The translations under genes were made by a program, and so were the position numbers. A model generated the notes under the pieces. That model did not search any database and was not told the origin of the DNA. It was given only the letters and a program-made list of their open reading frames with translations. 64,000 bases of DNA from Geothrix oryzae (GTDB lineage: Bacteria > Acidobacteriota > Holophagae > Holophagales > Holophagaceae), in the NCBI RefSeq assembly GCF_030295385.1, contig NZ_AP027079.1:2728001-2792000 (forward strand), in the 5' to 3' direction. Shown here piece by piece: positions 58,962 through 64,000 of the stretch. How positions within the stretch are numbered: the stretch's first letter is position 1; every line of letters begins with the position of its first letter.

Positions 58962-60141
58962 ATCCCTCCTCCACCAGGGGGATCTCCACCACGAAGGCCG
59001 CCCCCTGGCCAGGTTCGCTTTCGATCCAGACCTGGCCGCCGTGCAGCTCAACCATCTGCTTGACGATGGAAAGCCCGAGCCCGGTGCTGTACTCGCCGCC
59101 GGTGGGAAGGGCGGAGAGACGCTGGAACGGCTCGAAGGCCCGTTCCAGGTCCGCCGGCGTGAAGCCCGGCCCCTGGTCGCGCACTTCGATGCGGGCCCGG
59201 CGTCCGGCCCCGGCCGCCTGGAGGCCCAGCTCCACCCGGACCTCGCGGCCACTGGGGGAGTACTTGATGGCGTTGTTCACGAGGTTGTCGATGGCCTGGG
59301 CCAGCCGCGTGCCGTCCACGGCCCCCCGGCACCCCGCGGCGGAGGCCGGGCCATGGAGGCGGATGTCCTTGCTCGCCGCATAGAGCTCATTTTCCTGGAT
59401 CACGCGATGGATCAGCTCGCCCAGATCGGTCACCTCGAAGCAGGGGCTCACCTCGCCCATCTCCTGGACCGTGGCGTCCAGCAGGCCGTTGATGATGTGG
59501 ACCATCTTCTGGACCACATCATGGACCCGCCCCGCCTGGGTCGCGATGCGGGCGTAGGAGCCCCCCGCCTCGGCCTCCATGCGGATGCCGTCGGATAGCA
59601 GGACGATGCCGCCGAGCGGATTCTTCAGGTCGTGGGCGGCGGTGGCGAGGAAGCGGCTCTTCAGCTGGTTGGCGCGAAGGAGCTGCTCATTGGCCGCCTT
59701 CAGCTGGGCGCTGATGGATTCCACCTGCTGGGTGTACTGCTGCTCCAGGTCCTGCAGCCGCTTCTTCTCGAGGCTGGCTGCGATGCGGGCTTTGAGGAGC
59801 TGCTGGTTGATGGGTTTCGGCAGGTAGTCCTGGGCCCCCAGCTGGATGCACTTCAGGATCGTCTCCTGTTCATGGAGGGCGGAGAGCATGATCACGGGGA
59901 TGCGCTTGAGCCGCTCATCTTCGTGCATGACCTGGATCACCTGGATGCCGTCGATGCCCGGCATCATCACATCCAGGAGCACCAGGTCATAGGTCCCGCT
60001 GCGGAGCTTCGCCAGCCCCTCGGCGCCATCGACGGCCGTGGCCACCTCATGGCCCTCGCGCTCGAGGATGCGGGTCATCACCTCGCGGTTGGAATCCGCG
60101 TCATCGACCACGAGCAGGCGGGCTGGATTTCCGTGGATCAT
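58933..60141 (-). CDS. Receiver plus histidine kinase protein
   Basis: This 402-residue cytoplasmic protein has an N-terminal receiver domain (~8-125; phospho-Asp in LVLLDVMMPGIDG, Lys in YLPKPIN), a coiled coil (~130-165), a HisKA domain with His in TAAHDLKNPLGG, and a HATPase domain (N box DNLVNNAIKYS; G1 DQGPG; G2 STGLGLSIVKQM). There is no transmembrane sensor, so its input is probably the receiver. It overlaps the upstream response regulator gene by four bases (ATGA) and converges with the SDR gene. Confidence 0.93.
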   Translation of the reverse strand: MIHGNPARLLVVDDADSNREVMTRILEREGHEVATAVDGAEGLAKLRSGTYDLVLLDVMMPGIDGIQVIQVMHEDERLKRIPVIMLSALHEQETILKCIQLGAQDYLPKPINQQLLKARIAASLEKKRLQDLEQQYTQQVESISAQLKAANEQLLRANQLKSRFLATAAHDLKNPLGGIVLLSDGIRMEAEAGGSYARIATQAGRVHDVVQKMVHIINGLLDATVQEMGEVSPCFEVTDLGELIHRVIQENELYAASKDIRLHGPASAAGCRGAVDGTRLAQAIDNLVNNAIKYSPSGREVRVELGLQAAGAGRRARIEVRDQGPGFTPADLERAFEPFQRLSALPTGGEYSTGLGLSIVKQMVELHGGQVWIESEPGQGAAFVVEIPLVEEGSMDRGPRPH

Positions 60142-60518
60142 GGCGCATCACCCTCGCGTCCCAGCAGCTGCCGGATCTTGGCCACCAGCCGGGTCAGGTC
60201 CACGGGCTTGGTGTCGTAATCGTCGCATCCGGCCTCGAAGGCCGCCTCCCGGTCGGAGGTCAGGGCCCGGGCCGTCAGGGCCACCACCGGAATCCCCTGC
60301 GTGGCGGGATCGGCCTTGATCCGGCGCGTGGCCTCGAATCCGTCGATGCCAGGCAGCCCCAGGTCCATGAGCACCAGGTCGGGCAGGGTCTCGCCGCAGA
60401 GGCGCACCCCCTCCTCGCCATCCGGCGCCGTCAGCAGGGTGAATCCCCGACGCTCCAGCAGCCGGGAGATGGCATCCCGGTTCATCTCGTTGTCCTCGAT
60501 CAGCAGGATCCGGCTCAT
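60138..60518 (-). CDS. Single-domain response regulator
   Basis: A 126-residue CheY-like receiver: ILLIEDNEMNRDAI, phospho-Asp in LVLMDLGLPGIDG, and the Lys in YDTKPVD. No output domain is present. It lies between two kinases, overlapping each by four bases, so all three are likely made in linked amounts and exchange phosphate. Confidence 0.95.
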   Translation of the reverse strand: MSRILLIEDNEMNRDAISRLLERRGFTLLTAPDGEEGVRLCGETLPDLVLMDLGLPGIDGFEATRRIKADPATQGIPVVALTARALTSDREAAFEAGCDDYDTKPVDLTRLVAKIRQLLGREGDAP

Positions 60519-62872
60519 GGTCGCCCCCCTTCCGGCTTCAGGACGGCACTCCGGCGGATGGCGCGCTGGACCTCCTCGATCAGTTCCCCCTTGGTGTAGA
60601 GCCCCTTCTGCATCACGGCCGCCACCTGGCCGCGGCGCAGCCGCTCCTGCTCGGCGGTGCCGAGCTCCCGGGCGGTGAGGACCACCACTGGAACACCCGC
60701 CCACTCGGGATTCGCCTGCTTCTCCGCCAGGAAATCGAACCCGTCCATGCCCGGCATCATCAGGTCCAGGAGGATCAGGTTCGGAACGCCTTCCCGCAGG
60801 AGGTCGAGGGCCTCGGCGCCATCGGAGGCCGAGCGGGATTCCCAGCCCTCGGCGAGCAGGATCCGCCGCAGGGTGTGCTGGGTCGCCTGGTCGTCCTCGA
60901 CCACCAGCACCTGGAAGGGGGGCGAGGCGGGCTGGAACTTCAGGAGCACCCCCGTGAGCTGGGCCCGGTCGATGGGCTTGAAGAGGTATTCCGCCGCCCC
61001 CAGGGCCAACCCCCGCTCGACCTCGTCGAGAATCGTGAGCATCACGACCGGGATGGGCTCCAGGACCGGATCGGCTTTGAGGGTCTTCAGCACCTCCCAG
61101 CCATCCATCAGGGGCATCATCACATCCAGCACGATGATCCCCGGGTGGAACTCCCGGGCCATGCGCAGTCCCTCCGCGCCGTTCTGGGCCATCCGGACCT
61201 CATAGCCGTCCCGGGCCAGCAGCCGGGACAGGGCCTCCAGGAGCGTCGGATCGTCATCGATGAGCAGGACCGGGCCCTTCGGCACCTCCTTCGACAGCCC
61301 GGCCGCCAGGGGGCCCTGCGCGGAAGGCGTTTCGGGAGCCGGCGGGGCCGGCGCGGGCGACAGGGGCAGGAGCATGGTGAAGACCGAGCCCTTGCCCGCC
61401 TCGCTCCGGACGCGGATGTCTCCGCCGAGGATCTGGCAGAACTTGCGGCTGAGGGCCAGGCCCAGGCCCGTGCCGCCGAACTGGCGGCTGGTGCCTTCCT
61501 CCGCCTGGATGAACTCGCTGAAGATCCGCTGCAGCTGGTCCGGGCTGATGCCGATGCCCGTGTCCTCCACGGAGAGGTGGAGCCAGGGGGTCTCCGAGCC
61601 CGGCAGGGGATCCACGGCGGCCCGCACTTCGATGTGGCCCTCCCGGGTGAATTTGCACGCGTTGCTCAGCAGGTTGAAGAGAGACTGCCGCACCTTGATC
61701 GCATCCGAGTGGATCTCCTCCACATCGGGAGCGCAGGTGAAATGGAGCGTGTTGCCGTTCTTGGCGGCCAGGGGCTCCACGGTGGCGAGGACATCGCGGA
61801 TCATGCCCGGCACATCGAAGGTTTCGCAGGAGACGGTCATCTTCCCGGCTTCGATCTTGGAAAGGTCCAGGATGTCGTTGATGAGGCTCAGCAGATGGCG
61901 CCCGGCGGACTCGATGCGGCGCACATCCGGCAGGATCTCGGCGTGCCCCGCGGCCTCGGAGTCCTCGCGCACCAGCTCGCTGTAAAGCAGGATGGCGTTG
62001 AGGGGCGTGCGGAGCTCGTGGCTCATGTTCGCCAGGAAGGTGCTCTTGGCGCGGTTGGAGACCTCGGCCCGCTCCTTGGCGATGAGCAGTTCGTTGTTGG
62101 TCCGGACGAGCTCGCCCGTGCGCGCGGCCACCTGCTCCTCCAGCTGGCCGCGGTGCTCGGCCAGGTGGCGGTCCTGTTCCTGGATGCGCTCCAGCATCCC
62201 GTTGAACGCCCCGATCAGAGCTCCCAGCTCGTCGTCGGAGCGCGACTGGGCCCGCAGGCTGTAGTCCCGGCTAGTGGACACCCGCGAGGCGACCCCCGCC
62301 AGCTCCAGGACCGGCTCCGTGATCACCCGGGCCCAGCGCCGGACGAAGGCCGTGACCACGAGGCCGATCAGGAGCAGCATGCCGGCCAGGAACAGGCTCG
62401 CCAGGACCAGGCGGGCGTTCAGGTGGCTCATGTCCGAGGCCAGGAAGACGAAACCGGTGGGCTGCCCTTCCGGGTTGTGGACGAGCTTCGTCAGCTCGAT
62501 GTGGCCCCCGGAAAACCAGACCCGGTCGCGGGCGGCGTCCAGCGGGTGGATGACCACGGGGCGCCCGTCCGCGGGGTACGAGGCCAGCAGTTCCCCCGAG
62601 GCCATGTGGACCTGGGCCCGAGTGATGTGGCCGTGCGTCTTCAGGCTCTCGAGGATCTGGGTGGCCGGGCCCCCGTCGTGGAAGGCCACGAAGGGCGCCG
62701 TGTTGTAGGCGATGATCTCCCCGAGGGCCTGCAGATCCTGGGCCGCCGCCCGCCGCAGCGCGTAGCCCTCATAGCCCAGGAAAGCCAGGGCCGAGAGCAG
62801 CAGGGCCGTGGTCGTCGTGGCGAGGACCAGCGTGATCACCTTGCGGCGGATGGAGGAGGTCAGTGCGGTCAA
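60515..62872 (-). CDS. CHASE8-like hybrid histidine kinase with two receiver domains
   Basis: This 785-residue membrane kinase has a first span (~12-35), a periplasmic domain (~36-170) that resembles CHASE8 of YfiN-type proteins (LQALGEIIAYNTAPFVAFHDGGPA), a second span (ASLFLAGMLLLIGLVVTAFV), HAMP, HisKA (His in NMSHELRTPLNA) and HATPase (NLLSNACKFT, GTGLGLALS). Two receivers follow: IIVLDVMMPLMDG and LILLDLMMPGMDG. The second receiver ends with MQKGLYTK in place of the usual KP. It overlaps the next gene by four bases. The upstream YfiR-family gene suggests regulation from the periplasm. Confidence 0.93.
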   Translation of the reverse strand: MTALTSSIRRKVITLVLATTTTALLLSALAFLGYEGYALRRAAAQDLQALGEIIAYNTAPFVAFHDGGPATQILESLKTHGHITRAQVHMASGELLASYPADGRPVVIHPLDAARDRVWFSGGHIELTKLVHNPEGQPTGFVFLASDMSHLNARLVLASLFLAGMLLLIGLVVTAFVRRWARVITEPVLELAGVASRVSTSRDYSLRAQSRSDDELGALIGAFNGMLERIQEQDRHLAEHRGQLEEQVAARTGELVRTNNELLIAKERAEVSNRAKSTFLANMSHELRTPLNAILLYSELVREDSEAAGHAEILPDVRRIESAGRHLLSLINDILDLSKIEAGKMTVSCETFDVPGMIRDVLATVEPLAAKNGNTLHFTCAPDVEEIHSDAIKVRQSLFNLLSNACKFTREGHIEVRAAVDPLPGSETPWLHLSVEDTGIGISPDQLQRIFSEFIQAEEGTSRQFGGTGLGLALSRKFCQILGGDIRVRSEAGKGSVFTMLLPLSPAPAPPAPETPSAQGPLAAGLSKEVPKGPVLLIDDDPTLLEALSRLLARDGYEVRMAQNGAEGLRMAREFHPGIIVLDVMMPLMDGWEVLKTLKADPVLEPIPVVMLTILDEVERGLALGAAEYLFKPIDRAQLTGVLLKFQPASPPFQVLVVEDDQATQHTLRRILLAEGWESRSASDGAEALDLLREGVPNLILLDLMMPGMDGFDFLAEKQANPEWAGVPVVVLTARELGTAEQERLRRGQVAAVMQKGLYTKGELIEEVQRAIRRSAVLKPEGGRP

Positions 62873-62945
62873 AAACAGCTCCGGTGGCGTGACGCGTCCA
62901 GGGGGCAGCGGTCAAGGGTCAGGGGGCAAGGATCAGGGGCGAGGG

Positions 62946-63491
62946 TCAGGGGATGGGTCGGGCCGGGGGGAGGATCCGAGTGTACGGGAGCAGGCGGGTG
63001 AGGGTGATCCCGGCGGCGGCGGCGGCGCTGGGACTCACGGCCAGGCGGACGAGGTGGCCCTCCAGGACCAGGTTCACCATCACCCCCCGCCGGGCGAGGC
63101 CCTCGTCGTCGGAGACCGTCAGGACCTGGTGGTTCCTCGCCCAGGCCAGGACCGCATCGGCGCGGCCCGCCTCCGAGCGGCAGATGAAGATTGCGTGGCA
63201 GGGCCCCACATCGGCCGCCTTCGCCTGGTAGCGGACACGGATCGGGCGGCGCTGGATGGTGCGGGCGCGCGCGTAGTCGTCCAGGTAGGTCCCAAACGGG
63301 GACTTCCCCACCACCACGATGTCGATGGGCCACCCCGCCGGCTCCAGGCCCGACGGCCACTGCACATAGGAGAGCACCTTGAGGAGGACCTCCGCCTTCA
63401 GCGCGTACTCCGGCACGGGGGCCTGGGCCTCGAGCGGGGCGCTTCCCACCGCCACGGTCGCCAGCACCAGGCAGGCGGAGGTGCGTCTCAT
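62946..63491 (-). CDS. YfiR-family (DUF4154) periplasmic protein
   Basis: This 181-residue protein has a signal peptide (SACLVLATVAVGSAPLEAQA) and matches DUF4154: EYALKAEVLLKVLSYVQWP, PIDIVVVGKSPFGTYLDDY, CHAIFICRSE, VLTVSDDEGLARRGVMVNLVLEG, and LRLAVSPSA-type end. In Pseudomonas YfiR holds the YfiN cyclase in check from the periplasm. Here the likely target is the CHASE8-like kinase encoded 73 bases downstream. That pairing is inference from the domain match and location. Confidence 0.88.
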   Translation of the reverse strand: MRRTSACLVLATVAVGSAPLEAQAPVPEYALKAEVLLKVLSYVQWPSGLEPAGWPIDIVVVGKSPFGTYLDDYARARTIQRRPIRVRYQAKAADVGPCHAIFICRSEAGRADAVLAWARNHQVLTVSDDEGLARRGVMVNLVLEGHLVRLAVSPSAAAAAGITLTRLLPYTRILPPARPIP

Positions 63492-63750
63492 GAAACCGCC
63501 CGGGCGCGGTCAGGCTTCATGTTCATGGGGTCGATCCATGGACGCATGGGATGGCTGCAGTATGAAGGTGGGGAAGTGGCCTGAGACCCGATCGCAGGAT
63601 TTGCCCCGAAAAGACTTCGGGTGACCTGCATGGAACCGGGATTCCCTCCTGTTTCGGCGGTCCCGGACCCGGACTTGATTCCGGCCCCCGATGTCGGGAT
63701 TCGGCGTCGGGATTCATGGATTCCATGTTGAACTGCCGAAAGGAACCCAT
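63492..63750. promoter_or_regulatory. Divergent intergenic region with three GGGATTC copies
   Basis: This 259-base region separates the YfiR and TonB-receptor genes and must hold promoters for both. GGGATTC occurs at 63638-63644, 63696-63702 and 63709-63715, the last two as TCGGGATTC 13 bases apart. An inverted repeat CATGG/CCATG (spacer ATT) follows at 63715-63727. I see no cobalamin-riboswitch or c-di-GMP-riboswitch core. Confidence 0.35.
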
Positions 63751-64000
63751 ATGAATCCCTTGACCGGAGGTCTGGTGCCGCGCGCCCGCCTGCTCCCCCT
63801 GCTCTCGCTGCCGCTCCTGGGACAGGACTCGCTCCCGCCCGGCCAGCAGCCCGACGACATGGCCCGCCTGCTGAACACCCCCGTCATCATCGCCAGCCGC
63901 CTCCAGCAGAACCAGGAGGAGGCACCCTCGGCGGTCTCCGTGGTCACGCGGACGGACATCGAGCGGTACGGATGGCGCGAGCTGGCCGACATCCTCCGCA
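63751..64000 (+). CDS. N-terminal part of a TonB-dependent receptor, 3' end outside window
   Basis: The first 83 residues are present, from the ATG at 63751 (AAGGAA upstream). After an unusual N-terminus (residues 1-25 weakly signal-like: LLPLLSLPLLGQ) comes the plug domain start: TPVIIASRLQQNQEEAPSAVSVVTRTDIERYGWRELADILR, the standard pattern before the first plug strand. TonB receptors bring siderophores, cobalamin, sugars or other large molecules through the outer membrane. The ligand is unknown. It is divergent from the YfiR gene. Confidence 0.88.
   Translation, partial: MNPLTGGLVPRARLLPLLSLPLLGQDSLPPGQQPDDMARLLNTPVIIASRLQQNQEEAPSAVSVVTRTDIERYGWRELADILR

Noticed and set aside
63492-63750. 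Possible cobalamin or c-di-GMP riboswitch before the TonB receptor
   Set aside because: The CCGAAAAGACTTCGGGTGACCTGC segment looked suggestive, but the conserved cores of these classes are not present.

Overview
The window is a 64 kb stretch of a GC-rich bacterial chromosome with dense genes, many 4-base start/stop overlaps and clear Shine-Dalgarno sites. Gene content (tricorn-type and M13/M16 peptidases, YfiR-type regulators, multi-receiver kinases, a TonB receptor, outer-membrane barrels) indicates a Gram-negative organism. My best guess is Acidobacteriota, class Holophagae (Geothrix-like); this rests on recall of protein style and is an inference. I see no phage, insertion sequence or CRISPR array. 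Apart from one short AT-rich island before a secreted protease, base composition is uniform.

Layout. 1-4.6 kb: the 3' end of a probable M16-like protein, purC, a TPR protein, a small outer-membrane barrel, a cyclic-nucleotide phosphodiesterase-like metallo-beta-lactamase-fold enzyme and an orphan HPt protein. 4.6-10.9 kb: an ATP synthase operon on the minus strand (b, His-rich b, delta, alpha, gamma, beta, epsilon) without subunits a and c. 11.1-11.3 kb: tRNA-Val and tRNA-Asp with a terminator. 11.4-22.3 kb: der, two amidohydrolases, a secreted M4 protease, recN, an XRE regulator and a cysteine synthase-type enzyme. 22.3-23.3 kb: an orphan 2-oxoacid dehydrogenase E1-beta.

23.3-31.6 kb holds the most interesting block: a divergent cluster that looks like a synthase-dependent exopolysaccharide machine. 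The minus arm encodes a NodB-type deacetylase, a TPR plus glycoside-hydrolase-like plus CBM9-like protein, and a TPR plus beta-barrel protein. The plus arm encodes a receiver-only response regulator, a membrane HEAT-repeat protein and a processive family-2 glycosyltransferase. The set parallels PgaA/PgaB/PgaC in roles, but the domains are packaged differently.

31.6-42.1 kb is a methionine region under two SAM-I riboswitches. The first leads a homocysteine-methyltransferase/MTHFR fusion (with substituted zinc ligands), a 2Fe-2S ferredoxin and metH. The second, with its own terminator, leads metY, metA (predicted acetyltransferase from Glu111) and an aspartokinase. Together they cover aspartate activation, homoserine acetylation, sulfhydrylation and remethylation.

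42-58.9 kb holds mixed genes: two SDRs, a tricorn-type protease, YidB/DUF937, GlsB/YeaQ, DUF4126, M13 and M16 peptidases, an isochorismatase, a uracil-DNA-glycosylase-like protein, an RluA-type pseudouridine synthase with a 44-residue Arg-rich tandem-repeat tail, and a pterin carbinolamine dehydratase. 58.9-64 kb holds a signalling cassette: a YfiR-family periplasmic protein, a CHASE8-like hybrid kinase with two receivers, a single-domain regulator and a receiver-kinase (overlapping starts and stops), divergent from a TonB-dependent receptor cut by the window end.
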